Shown here piece after piece: positions 51,432-59,501 of a stretch of DNA of 64,000 nucleotides (its first letter is position 1; each line of letters starts with the position of its first letter). This stretch comes from Acidimicrobiales bacterium. GTDB lineage: Bacteria > Actinomycetota > Acidimicrobiia > Acidimicrobiales > Aldehydirespiratoraceae. The stretch is from NCBI GenBank assembly GCA_041394245.1, contig JAWKIR010000002.1, positions 1 through 64,000 on the forward strand. Direction: 5' to 3'. The notes under the pieces are model-generated. The model worked only from the letters and a program-made list of their open reading frames with translations, ran no database searches and was not told the DNA's origin. Position numbers and translations under genes: made by a program.

Positions 51432-51907
51432 TGGCGAGGTCCGATGCCGACGAGCGGTTCCGGACCGCCGCTGCCAACGCCGGGATCGCGGTGGAGCCGG
51501 TGCGCTACCCGGAGGGGACCCGGACCGCCGCGGATGCCGCCGCGGCGATCGGTTGCGATGTCAGCCAGATCGTGAAGTCCCTCGTCGTCGTGGGCCCCGG
51601 CGGCCCGGCACTCGCGTTGACGGCCGGTCACCACCGGATCGATCTGGCGCTCCTCGCCGAGGTGTTGGGCGGCCCGGTCGAGATGTCGGATGCTGCCACG
51701 GCACGCGAAGCCACTGGATTCTCCATCGGCGGCACCCCGCCCTTCGGCCATCCATCACCGTTGCCGACCCTCCTCGATCCCTCGCTGCTCGACCACGACG
51801 TGGTCTACGCCGCGGCCGGCACTCCGGATTCGTGCTTCCCGATCGGTCCCGAAGCGCTGAGAACGGTGACGAACGCCACCGTTGCGGGGTTCGTGGCGCC
51901 GGGTTGA
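51431..51907 (+). CDS. YbaK/aminoacyl-tRNA deacylase-like protein
   Basis: The 158-residue protein has the YbaK/ProX fold pattern: AADAAAAIGCDVSQIVKSLVVVGPGGPALALTAGHHRIDL with the catalytic Lys (VKSLVV), and FSIGGTPPFGHPSPLPTLLD, the conserved substrate loop. Such proteins clear misacylated tRNA, for example Cys-tRNAPro or Ser-tRNA. Its ATG overlaps the previous TGA by one base, so it shares the transcript of the amidohydrolase/carotenoid oxygenase run. Confidence 0.82.
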   Translation: MARSDADERFRTAAANAGIAVEPVRYPEGTRTAADAAAAIGCDVSQIVKSLVVVGPGGPALALTAGHHRIDLALLAEVLGGPVEMSDAATAREATGFSIGGTPPFGHPSPLPTLLDPSLLDHDVVYAAAGTPDSCFPIGPEALRTVTNATVAGFVAPG

Positions 51908-51956
51908 TCCGAACGACTCAGGCAGGTCGCGACCCGGCCCACCTAGGTTTTTCGTG

Positions 51957-53006
51957 ATGACCGCGCTCCAGCTGGACGCCGGTGCTCGTATGGCGCTCGA
52001 TGTGGCGTTGGGAACCGCGGGCGCCATGGGCGATGAACGATGTGGAACCGAGTACCTGCTCTTCGGAGCGGTGGCGACCGCGTCCGGCGACATGGCCGAA
52101 CTGTGCGAGCTGTTCGCCCTCGACACGGCCCGGCTCGAGCGGGCCATCGTGGCGATCCGGGGTCACCGATTCGAACCCGTGAACGAGGGCCACACGGATC
52201 CGCCGATGAGCCCGCGCGCCGAACTCGCGCTCTACGGGAAGTCGCTCTCGGGGGGCGATCGACGTTCGGCCTTCGACCTGCTCCTGGGCTGCCTCTCCGA
52301 CCCGCGTTCGGGCGCGGCGACCGTGCTGCGTCATCTGGGTGTGCGCCTCGGTGAGATCCGCCGGTTGGTCGAGCTCGGCGCGGCGCGGCTCGACCGCACG
52401 GAGGTCGAGAACCTGATCGCGGCGCTCGATCGTCGAGACCGGACCCACTACTCGTGGTGGGGACCTCAAGCGGATGCCGCGGTTGCGCGCGTCGGGCTGC
52501 CCAATCAGCGGCCGCAACTCGTCGCCAGGAGCCAGACTGCCGAGCTCACCCTCGATGCCGTGGTCGCCGGCCCCGATGGGTTCGGGTTGACGCTGACGGT
52601 CAGTTCGCTCGGTGACTGGGTGCTGCCGCCGGTGTGGGAGCCGATCGAGCTCCTGAGCCCAGGTGTCGGCGCCGAGCATCGGCTCGTCCCCGAGATCGTG
52701 ACGGTCGATCTCCACTATGCCGACGGCACCCACCTGTCGAATCGGACCAGCAGCCAACGCTGGCGCAGTGAGATCCCGATGCCGGGCGCGCTCGTTCGTC
52801 TCGGTACCCGACGGGTGATCGAGGACCGCAACGATCGCCGTCGCCCGGTGCGCCACGTGGAGTCCACGGAGTGGTGGGCCTGGCCGCTGCCGATCGACGG
52901 CGACGTGCGCCTCGACGTGCGATGGGCGGCCGAGGCGGCGGAAGGATCGGTCGACATCGACGGCGCCGCCATCGTCGAGCAGGCGGGAAAGCTCCGCTCG
53001 TTTTGA
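51957..53006 (+). CDS. Clp N-terminal (repeat) domain protein without ATPase domain
   Basis: The 349-residue product has a Clp-N repeat: RMALDVALGTAGAMGDERCGTEYLLFGAVATASGDMAELCELFALD and a second one SPRAELALYGKSLSGGDRRSAFDLLLGCLSDPRSGAATVLRHLGV. The remaining 190 residues (from about QLVARSQTAELTLDAVV) are a beta-rich part without Walker motifs, so it cannot be a Clp ATPase. It may act as an adaptor or substrate-binding protein. ATG at 51957 follows a weak ribosome site. Confidence 0.65.
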   Translation: MTALQLDAGARMALDVALGTAGAMGDERCGTEYLLFGAVATASGDMAELCELFALDTARLERAIVAIRGHRFEPVNEGHTDPPMSPRAELALYGKSLSGGDRRSAFDLLLGCLSDPRSGAATVLRHLGVRLGEIRRLVELGAARLDRTEVENLIAALDRRDRTHYSWWGPQADAAVARVGLPNQRPQLVARSQTAELTLDAVVAGPDGFGLTLTVSSLGDWVLPPVWEPIELLSPGVGAEHRLVPEIVTVDLHYADGTHLSNRTSSQRWRSEIPMPGALVRLGTRRVIEDRNDRRRPVRHVESTEWWAWPLPIDGDVRLDVRWAAEAAEGSVDIDGAAIVEQAGKLRSF

Positions 53007-53041
53007 GCATCGTTCGCCGGGTGTGGTGAAATCGGCCGCGT

Positions 53042-54049
53042 ATGGCCGAGCTCTCAGACGTTCAACTTCCTGATATCGACTTCACGCTCGAGTTTCCCTA
53101 CACCCGCACGACCGGGCCGATCATCGGTCCGTTCCTCACGGGGCTGCGCGATGGACGCATCCTCGGAACGCGGGTCGGGGACCGAGTGCTCTGTCCTCCG
53201 GTCGAGTACGACCCGGCCGACGGCTCGACCGTCGGGCCGGACGCACTCGTCGAGGTGGGACCGGCCGGCACGGTGGAGGGGTGGACCTGGGTCGCCGAAC
53301 CGACGTCGAAACACCCGTTCGACCGTCCGTTCGCGTTCGCCCAGATCAAGCTCGACGGCGCCGACACGACCATGCTCCACGCCGTCGACGCCGGCTCCAT
53401 CGATGCGATGTCGACGGGAATGCGGGTCGTGGTGCGGTTCAACGACGACCGGGTCGGGTCCGTGACCGATGTGCACTTCGTGCCCGGTGACGAGGCGCCG
53501 GCCTCGCCCGAGGTCGATGCCGATGCCGAACCGGTCGGCATCATGGAGCACGTCATCGGCGTCCGGATCCGGGAGCCGTTGCAGCCACACCGGGTCACCT
53601 TCCTGAAGGGCCTGATGGACAAGAAGATCCTCGGCCAGCGCAGTCCGGCCGACGGCAAGGTCCACGTGCCGTCCCGTGGCTATGACGCGATCAATCGCGT
53701 ACCGATGCTCGACGCGGAATACGTGCAGGTCGCCGACCGGGGCACGGTGACGTCGTTCACCGAGATCACCCCGGTGCAGTACCACGGACAGACCGAGACC
53801 GAGCCCTACATCCGGTGTTCGGTCCTCCTCGACGGTGCCGACTCGACCATCGGCGGCGTCGACATCCGAGACATACCGATCGACGAGTTCAAGGTCGGGC
53901 TGCGCCTCCAGATGATCTGGCGCGACGACATCCACTTCGACGATCCCGACAACCGGGGCTTCGGCCTCAGCGAAGAGGTCTACGAACGTTGGGAGCGCAC
54001 CGGCGAACCCGATGTCGACCCGGACCTCGTGAAGGAGCACAACTTCTGA
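53042..54049 (+). CDS. duplicated DUF35/OB-fold acyl-CoA-associated protein
   Basis: The 335-residue protein is a tandem duplication of a DUF35-like OB-fold (GPIIGPFLTGLRDGRILGTRVGDRVLCPP and FAQIKLDGADTTMLHAVDAG in the first half; VTFLKGLMDKKILGQRSPADGKVHVP and CSVLLDGADSTIGGVD in the second). The zinc-ribbon Cys pairs normally before the OB-fold are missing. DUF35 proteins stabilise thiolase-fold partners in CoA-ester degradation. It precedes two thiolase-fold genes, the first by an ATGA overlap (54049). Confidence 0.78.
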   Translation: MAELSDVQLPDIDFTLEFPYTRTTGPIIGPFLTGLRDGRILGTRVGDRVLCPPVEYDPADGSTVGPDALVEVGPAGTVEGWTWVAEPTSKHPFDRPFAFAQIKLDGADTTMLHAVDAGSIDAMSTGMRVVVRFNDDRVGSVTDVHFVPGDEAPASPEVDADAEPVGIMEHVIGVRIREPLQPHRVTFLKGLMDKKILGQRSPADGKVHVPSRGYDAINRVPMLDAEYVQVADRGTVTSFTEITPVQYHGQTETEPYIRCSVLLDGADSTIGGVDIRDIPIDEFKVGLRLQMIWRDDIHFDDPDNRGFGLSEEVYERWERTGEPDVDPDLVKEHNF

Positions 54050-55125
54050 TGCCGTTCGAACCGCAAGAGAACGACATTGCGATCATCGGTGTCGCCCAAA
54101 CGAAGGCGCACGAGCGCTTCGACGGGCCCGAGGTCGTCATGATCATGGAGTGCGTCAACACGCTTCTCGCCGAAGCCGGTATCGAGCGCAGCGACATCGG
54201 CTTCACCATTGCCGGAAGCTGCGACTACCTGTCGGGCATGCCCTTCGCATTCGTGTCGAACGTCGATGGCATGGGCGCCTGGCCGCCGGTCTATGAGTCC
54301 CATGTCGAGATGGACGGCGCCTGGGCGCTGTTCGAGGCGTGGCTGCGACTCCAGATGGGCGACCTCGACATCGCGATGGTCGTCGGATCCGGCAAGTCGT
54401 CACCGTGCAACGCACGCGAGGTCTTCCACCTGCAGGCCGATCCCTATGTGGTCGCCCCGCTCGGGCTCGATCCCGACGCGATGGCCGGCATCCAGGCCCG
54501 CGCCCTGATCGACGCCGGCAAGGCCACCGAGGCCGACATCGCCGAGGTGGTCGCTCGCAGTCGAGCCGCCGCAGCATCGAATCCCAACGCCCAGGTTTCG
54601 GGTTCGGTCTCGGCCGACGCGCTCCTGAGCGAGCCCTACGACATGGCCCCCCTGCGGGCCCACGACGTGTCGCCGAAGGCCGACGGGGCAGCAGCGATGC
54701 TGATCGCCCGACGCGATCGTGCGCTCGAGCTGACCGACAACCCGGTGTGGATCACCGGGCTCGATCATCGCATCGAGTCGCACCACGCCGGGCTCCGTGA
54801 CCTGACCGACTCGGTGTCGACCCGGCTGGCGGCGGTCGGCGCGGGCGTGGCCGACGGTCCGGTCGACGTGGCCGAACTCCACGTCACCCACGCCCACGAG
54901 GAGATCATCCTGCGCGATGCGCTCGGTCTGGGGGCCGACACGGCCGTCAACCCGTCGGGTGGGCCGCTGGCCGGTGATCCCGTCATGGCGACCGGCCTGA
55001 CCCGGATCATCGAAGTCGCCAAGCGGATCGCCGCCGGCGATGCCACCCGAGGCGTCGCCCACGCCGCGTCGGGAGCGGCGCTGCAACAGAACCTTGTCGT
55101 CGTACTCGAAGAGGGAGGTGCGTGA
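54049..55125 (+). CDS. thiolase-fold lipid-transfer-like protein (first)
   Basis: A 358-residue protein of the thiolase/SCP-x fold: IAIIGVAQTKAHERF start, GSCDYLSGMPFAF, SPKADGAAAMLIARRD, ELHVTHAHEEI and NPSGGPLAGDPVMATGLTRI. The usual catalytic Cys loop is not preserved in standard form, so it resembles the Ltp2-type retro-aldolase partners of DUF35 proteins rather than a true thiolase. It is coupled to the DUF35 gene (ATGA) and precedes the second thiolase-fold gene by one base. Confidence 0.8.
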   Translation: MPFEPQENDIAIIGVAQTKAHERFDGPEVVMIMECVNTLLAEAGIERSDIGFTIAGSCDYLSGMPFAFVSNVDGMGAWPPVYESHVEMDGAWALFEAWLRLQMGDLDIAMVVGSGKSSPCNAREVFHLQADPYVVAPLGLDPDAMAGIQARALIDAGKATEADIAEVVARSRAAAASNPNAQVSGSVSADALLSEPYDMAPLRAHDVSPKADGAAAMLIARRDRALELTDNPVWITGLDHRIESHHAGLRDLTDSVSTRLAAVGAGVADGPVDVAELHVTHAHEEIILRDALGLGADTAVNPSGGPLAGDPVMATGLTRIIEVAKRIAAGDATRGVAHAASGAALQQNLVVVLEEGGA

Positions 55126-55126
55126 C

Positions 55127-56284
55127 ATGGCTCGTCCATGCGCAGTGGTCGGAATCGGCCAGACGAAGTACAAGCGGCGCCGCGACGATCTTTCGCTCGA
55201 CGGTCTCGTCCGTGAGGCAGCCCTGCGAGCGCTGGAGGACGCGAACCTCACGTTCGCCGACATCGACGCGATCGTCATCGGCAAGGCTCCTGATGCGCTG
55301 GAAGGCGTGATCATGCCCGAGCTGTCGCTGGCCGATGCGCTCGGTGCGGTCGGCAAGCCGATCCATCGGGTGCACACCGCCGGCTCGGTCGGCGCGTCCA
55401 CCGCGATCTCGGCCGCGGTCCTGGTCGAGAGCGGCCGCTACGACACGGTGCTCACCGTGACCTACGAAAAGCAGTCCGAGGGCAACGCCACGTGGGCGCT
55501 GTCAGGCGGCAAGTCCGGCGGACAGGGTGCCGGCGGCACCTTCGCGCCGTGGATCCGTGAGTACATCCGCCGTTCCAAGGCCCCCGAGCACATCGGGTGG
55601 ACGGTGGCCGTCAAGGATCGCCTGAACGCCCTCAAGAACCCCTATGCGCACCTGCACCTCGAGGACATCTCGATCGAGAAGGTCCGCGAGTCGCCGATGC
55701 TGTGGGATCCGCTCCACTTCCTCGAGTCGTGCCCGTCGTCCGACGGTGCCGCGGCCATGGTGTTGACGAGCGAGGACAAGGTGTCGCGCTCGCCGAATCC
55801 GCCGGCGTGGGTGCTCGCCCATGCGAAGCGGACGGAGTTCTCGTCGTTCCCGGGCCGCGACACGATCCGGATCCAGGCCGGACTCGACTGTGCCGAAGCC
55901 CTCTACAAGAAGGCCGGGATCACCAATCCGCGCAAGCAGATCGACGCAGCCGAGATCTATGTCCCCTTCAGCTGGTACGAGCCCATGTGGCTCGAAGGCC
56001 ACCTGATCGCCGAGGAGGGCGAGGGATGGAAGATGACCGACGAGGGCGCCACCGCACTCGACGGTGACTTCCCGGTCAACTGCTCGGGCGGTGTGCTCTC
56101 CTCCAACCCGATCGGGGCGTCCGGAATGATCCGCTGTCTCGAGGCGGCCAATCAGGTACGCGGCACCGCGGGCGACTATCAAGTCGATGGCGCGAAGGTC
56201 GCGCTCGGTCACGCCTACGGCGGGGCCGCGCAGTACTTCGCCATGTGGATCGTGTCGTCGGAGCTGCAACCCGAGTTCAAGTAG
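55127..56284 (+). CDS. thiolase-fold lipid-transfer-like protein (second)
   Basis: A 385-residue thiolase-fold protein: AVVGIGQTKYKRRRDDLS, RVHTAGSVGASTAISAA (the position of the nucleophile Cys is Ser/Val here), VNCSGGVLSSNPIGASGMIR and KVALGHAYGGAAQYFAMW. The loss of the Cys fits an SCP-x/lipid-transfer or aldolase role. It forms a pair with the preceding thiolase-fold protein, so a heteromer with the DUF35 protein is inferred. Confidence 0.82.
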   Translation: MARPCAVVGIGQTKYKRRRDDLSLDGLVREAALRALEDANLTFADIDAIVIGKAPDALEGVIMPELSLADALGAVGKPIHRVHTAGSVGASTAISAAVLVESGRYDTVLTVTYEKQSEGNATWALSGGKSGGQGAGGTFAPWIREYIRRSKAPEHIGWTVAVKDRLNALKNPYAHLHLEDISIEKVRESPMLWDPLHFLESCPSSDGAAAMVLTSEDKVSRSPNPPAWVLAHAKRTEFSSFPGRDTIRIQAGLDCAEALYKKAGITNPRKQIDAAEIYVPFSWYEPMWLEGHLIAEEGEGWKMTDEGATALDGDFPVNCSGGVLSSNPIGASGMIRCLEAANQVRGTAGDYQVDGAKVALGHAYGGAAQYFAMWIVSSELQPEFK

Positions 56285-56292
56285 GAGTTCCG

Positions 56293-57195
56293 ATGGGTTC
56301 AGTGGACGGACGCGTCGTCATCGTCACCGGTGCGGCGCGGGGGCTGGGCCGCGCCCATGCGTTGGCCTTCGCGGCGGAGGGCGCCAAGGTCGTCGTGAAC
56401 GATCTCGGCGTCGAGCGCGACGGGAGCGCGGGCACGAGCGACGCGGCCAACGAGGTCGTCGACGAGATCATCGCGGCCGGCGGCGAGGCGGTGGCCAATG
56501 CCGCCGACGTCGCCGACTGGGATCAGGCCAAGGGCATGGTGCAGCAGGCGATCGATGCGTTCGGACGTCTCGACACGCTGGTGTGCAACGCAGGCTTCCT
56601 GCGTGACCGCATGCTCGCGGGCATGTCGGAGGAGGAATGGGACTCGGTGACCCGGGTTCATCTCAAGGGCCACTTCGCGCCCGCACGCCACGCCATCGAG
56701 TACTGGCGCGACGAGTCGAAGGCCGGCAACCAGATCGACGCTCGTGTCGTGAACACCTCTTCGGGTGCCGGTTTGGCCGGGTCGATCGGGCAGGGCAACT
56801 ACGCGACCGCGAAGGCCGGCATCGCCCTCCTCACGATCCAACAGGCGGCCGAGTGGGGCCGTTACGGGGTGCGCTGCAACGCCATCGCTCCCGACGCTCG
56901 TACCCGCATGACCGAGGGCGTGTTCTACAGTTCCGAGATTCCCGACGGTTTCGACGAGAAGGCGCCGGAGAACGTCTCGCCCCTCGTGGTGTGGCTCGGC
57001 AGCGCCGACTGCGACATCACCGGCCGGACCTTCGAGAACACCGCCGGCCAACTCAACGTGTGCGACGGCTGGCAGAAAGGTCCGATCGAGTCGGTCGGCG
57101 ATCGCCGTATGACGGTGGCAGAGGCCGGCGAACTCGCCCGGCGGTCGGTCGCCGGTGAGCGGCCGCCCCAGCCCGTCCACGGCGCACAGGGCTGA
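56293..57195 (+). CDS. SDR (hydroxyacyl-CoA dehydrogenase-like)
   Basis: The 300-residue SDR starts MGSVDGRVVIVTGAARGLGRAHALAFAAEGAKVVVNDLG, like the dehydrogenase half of peroxisomal multifunctional enzyme 2. CNAGFLRD, the Ser of NTSSGAGLAG and catalytic NYATAKAG (Tyr-x3-Lys) are present. It should oxidise 3-hydroxyacyl-CoA or a steroid alcohol. It sits eight bases after the thiolase-fold gene and nine before the acyl-CoA dehydrogenase. Confidence 0.88.
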   Translation: MGSVDGRVVIVTGAARGLGRAHALAFAAEGAKVVVNDLGVERDGSAGTSDAANEVVDEIIAAGGEAVANAADVADWDQAKGMVQQAIDAFGRLDTLVCNAGFLRDRMLAGMSEEEWDSVTRVHLKGHFAPARHAIEYWRDESKAGNQIDARVVNTSSGAGLAGSIGQGNYATAKAGIALLTIQQAAEWGRYGVRCNAIAPDARTRMTEGVFYSSEIPDGFDEKAPENVSPLVVWLGSADCDITGRTFENTAGQLNVCDGWQKGPIESVGDRRMTVAEAGELARRSVAGERPPQPVHGAQG

Positions 57196-57203
57196 CGCCT
57201 GCG

Positions 57204-58430
57204 ATGAACTTCGACGACTCACCCGAAGAGGCAGCGTGGCGCGAGGAGTGCCGAGCGTTCCTCCAGGCCCATGCCGCGCGCAAGCCGGAGAAGGCCGACC
57301 TCGGTCAGAGCTTCTGGGCCAGGGCCCGCACACCGGAGGAGGAGGACGAGTACAGCGCCCGGGCCCGCGCCTGGCAACGTACGAAGCACGATGCCGGTTG
57401 GGCGGGGCTGACATGGCCCGTGGAGTTCGGTGGCCGGGGGCTTTCGAGCCACTTTGCCGCGATCTTCGCCGAGGAAGAGCACCGATACGACCTTCCGCAG
57501 GGTCCGTTCGCCCAGTCCATCGGGATGGCCGGGCCGACGATCATCGTCCATGGAACCGATGAGCAGAAGGCCCGCTACCTGACCCCGATGCTGACGGGCG
57601 AGGAGACGTGGTGCCAGTTGTTCTCGGAACCGGGTGCCGGTTCCGACCTGGCCGGACTGCGCACGTCCGGTGTCGTCGACGGTGACGAGATCATCGTCAA
57701 CGGTCAGAAGGTGTGGACGTCGAACGCGCTCGAGGCGGCGTTCGGCATGCTGCTCGTGCGGACCGATGTCGACGTGCCGAAGCATCGCGGTATCACGTAT
57801 CTGGTGCTCGACATGTCGACTCCGGGCATCGACATTCGCCCGCTGAAGCAGCCGACAGGCCGTTCGGAGTTCAACGAGGTGTTCCTCGACGATGTGCGGG
57901 TGCCGTTGGCCAATGTCGTCGGAGAGGTCAACGCCGGGTGGGGACCGATTCTCACGACGCTCACGAACGAGCGGACCGGCATCGGCGGACAGTCGGGGAT
58001 GACCGACGAGGTGTTCCAGCTCGCTCGTGACTACGGCGTCGCCGACGACCCGGTCATCCGCCAGGAGCTCGCCCGTCTGCACTCGATCGCCGAGACGATC
58101 CGCTTTCTCGGGTACCGGGTGCGGACCGCGGCGTCTCGCGGTGAGCTGCCCGGTCCCGAGAGCTCGGTGCTGAAGCTCGCCAACAGCCGACGGCTCGAGG
58201 TGCTCGGCAACCTGACCATGGCGATCATGGGAGCCGACGCGACGCTCTACGGCGATGACGCCCACATGAGTGGCTTCTGGCAGAACTACTCGTTCCTCGG
58301 GCAGTGGATGAGCCGGATCGGTGGCGGTACCGACGAGGTGCAGCGCAACATCATCGGCGAGAACGTCCTGGGGCTTCCCCAGGAACCTCGGCCCGACAAG
58401 GGCATCCCGTTTCGCGAGATCCCCTCGTAG
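57204..58430 (+). CDS. acyl-CoA dehydrogenase
   Basis: The 408-residue enzyme has the ACAD layout: GLTWPVEFGGRG, CQLFSEPGAGSDLAGL, NGQKVWTSNALEAAFGMLLVRT and WMSRIGGGTDEVQRNIIGENVL. As in the one at 23517, the catalytic YEGT Glu is GGGT, so the base may be elsewhere or in a partner subunit. It ends the operon beginning with the DUF35 protein and faces the GntR gene tail-to-tail (12-base gap). Confidence 0.88.
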   Translation: MNFDDSPEEAAWREECRAFLQAHAARKPEKADLGQSFWARARTPEEEDEYSARARAWQRTKHDAGWAGLTWPVEFGGRGLSSHFAAIFAEEEHRYDLPQGPFAQSIGMAGPTIIVHGTDEQKARYLTPMLTGEETWCQLFSEPGAGSDLAGLRTSGVVDGDEIIVNGQKVWTSNALEAAFGMLLVRTDVDVPKHRGITYLVLDMSTPGIDIRPLKQPTGRSEFNEVFLDDVRVPLANVVGEVNAGWGPILTTLTNERTGIGGQSGMTDEVFQLARDYGVADDPVIRQELARLHSIAETIRFLGYRVRTAASRGELPGPESSVLKLANSRRLEVLGNLTMAIMGADATLYGDDAHMSGFWQNYSFLGQWMSRIGGGTDEVQRNIIGENVLGLPQEPRPDKGIPFREIPS

Positions 58431-58442
58431 CGGCCTGGGTCG

Positions 58443-58916
58443 TCAGTCCGCCGCTTCCGTGGTGTCCGCCCAGACCGTGGCGACCGCGTCGCAGGCCGCG
58501 TCGAGGTCCGCACCGAGCTGGCGGACCTCGAAGACGAATCTGTGGGTCGCAGCCCTGATGCGTTCGCGGCGTTCCTGCAGCGGTTCGGAGTGCGGTGGCT
58601 CGTCGACGACGAACGTGCCGCGTCGGCCGCGCCCCTCCACGATGCCGTCGTTTTCGAGTTCGCGATACGTGCGGGCCACGGTGCCGGGTGCGAGATCGAG
58701 CTGCTCTGCCATGTCACGCACCGTCGGGAGCCGGGTACCGGGCTCGAGTCGTCCGACGGCGACCATCACCGACAGCTGACCGCGCAACTGCTCGAAACGG
58801 GGGATGGCGGTGTCGACCTCGAGTCGGACGGTGAGCCGGCGCTCCCTCCCGATCTGGTCCACATAGGTGACCACTGCTGCGACGGTGGGCTCCTGGTTCG
58901 TGGGTCGTGGGCTCAT
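58443..58916 (-). CDS. GntR-family regulator (YtrA-like)
   Basis: The 157-residue regulator has a GntR winged helix: FEQLRGQLSVMVAVGRLEPGTRLPTVRDMAEQLDLAPGTVARTYRELENDGIVEGRGRRGTFVV, then a short C-terminal helical tail (ERRERIRAATHRFVFEVRQLGADL), as in the YtrA subfamily. The first ~35 residues precede the winged helix. ATG at 58916 is used since longer forms cross the palindromic operator. It probably controls itself and perhaps the PII gene facing away from it. Confidence 0.83.
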   Translation of the reverse strand: MSPRPTNQEPTVAAVVTYVDQIGRERRLTVRLEVDTAIPRFEQLRGQLSVMVAVGRLEPGTRLPTVRDMAEQLDLAPGTVARTYRELENDGIVEGRGRRGTFVVDEPPHSEPLQERRERIRAATHRFVFEVRQLGADLDAACDAVATVWADTTEAAD

Positions 58917-58938
58917 TGCGCCACCATAGCCCGTATGT

Positions 58939-58955
58939 TGTATTGGTACAATACA
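58939..58955. promoter_or_regulatory. perfect palindromic GntR operator
   Basis: TGTATTG-GTA-CAATACA is a perfect 7+3+7 palindrome 22 bases upstream of the GntR start, of the type bound by YtrA-like GntR proteins. A similar partial site (TTTGTATTACCAA) occurs at about 59023, upstream of the PII gene. Confidence 0.65.
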
Positions 58956-59056
58956 CGAGATTTCTGAACAGAAGCTTGAGAAACACGGCAAAAGGCTTGC
59001 CAGGATCTTGATACAGAGTAGGGTTTGTATTACCAACGACGCCAGGAGCCTCGAAC

Positions 59057-59395
59057 ATGAAGTTGATCACCGCAGTCATCAAGCCCTTCAAGCTGGAAGA
59101 CGTGAAGTCCGCACTCGCCGAAGTGGGCGTGCAGGGCATGACCGTCTCGGAAGTCCAGGGCTTCGGCCGTCAGGGCGGCCACAGCGAGACCTATCGCGGT
59201 ACCGAGTACCGGGTCACGTTCACTCCGAAGACCCGCATCGAGGTGCTCGCCGACGATGCGCAGGCCGACACCGTGGTCGATGCCATCATCGCCTCGGCCA
59301 AGACCGAGAAGATCGGCGACGGCAAGGTCTGGGTCACCCCGGTCGAATCCCTCGCCCGCATCCGCACCGGTGAGCGCGGCGCCGACGCCGTCTGA
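59057..59395 (+). CDS. glnB: nitrogen regulatory protein PII
   Basis: The 112-residue protein is a standard PII: MKLITAVIKPFKLEDVKSAL, the T-loop with SETYRGTEYRVTFTPK (Tyr51, the uridylylation/adenylylation site, retained), and C-terminal GDGKVWVTPVESLARIRTGERG (signature II). It senses 2-oxoglutarate and ATP/ADP and binds partners such as AmtB or enzymes. No ammonium transporter or glnD lies beside it, so it stands as an orphan copy. AGGAG lies upstream of ATG. Confidence 0.95.
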   Translation: MKLITAVIKPFKLEDVKSALAEVGVQGMTVSEVQGFGRQGGHSETYRGTEYRVTFTPKTRIEVLADDAQADTVVDAIIASAKTEKIGDGKVWVTPVESLARIRTGERGADAV

Positions 59396-59467
59396 CCCAG
59401 GACACCATCTGACCCGGGAGACCGTTGCCGGTTCAGCCGGATCACATCCGAGCACAGTGCTCAACGC

Positions 59468-59501
59468 CTCATGGGTTCCCGCCGATCAGGGAACCCATGA
59501 G
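59468..59501 (+). terminator. strong hairpin terminator after PII gene, overlapping next start codon
   Basis: CTCATGGGTTCCC and GGGAACCCATGAG form a perfect 13-bp stem around an 8-base loop, followed by GTCGTTTTG. It looks like a rho-independent terminator for the PII transcript. The descending arm contains the ATG (59497) of the next gene. Confidence 0.75.
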
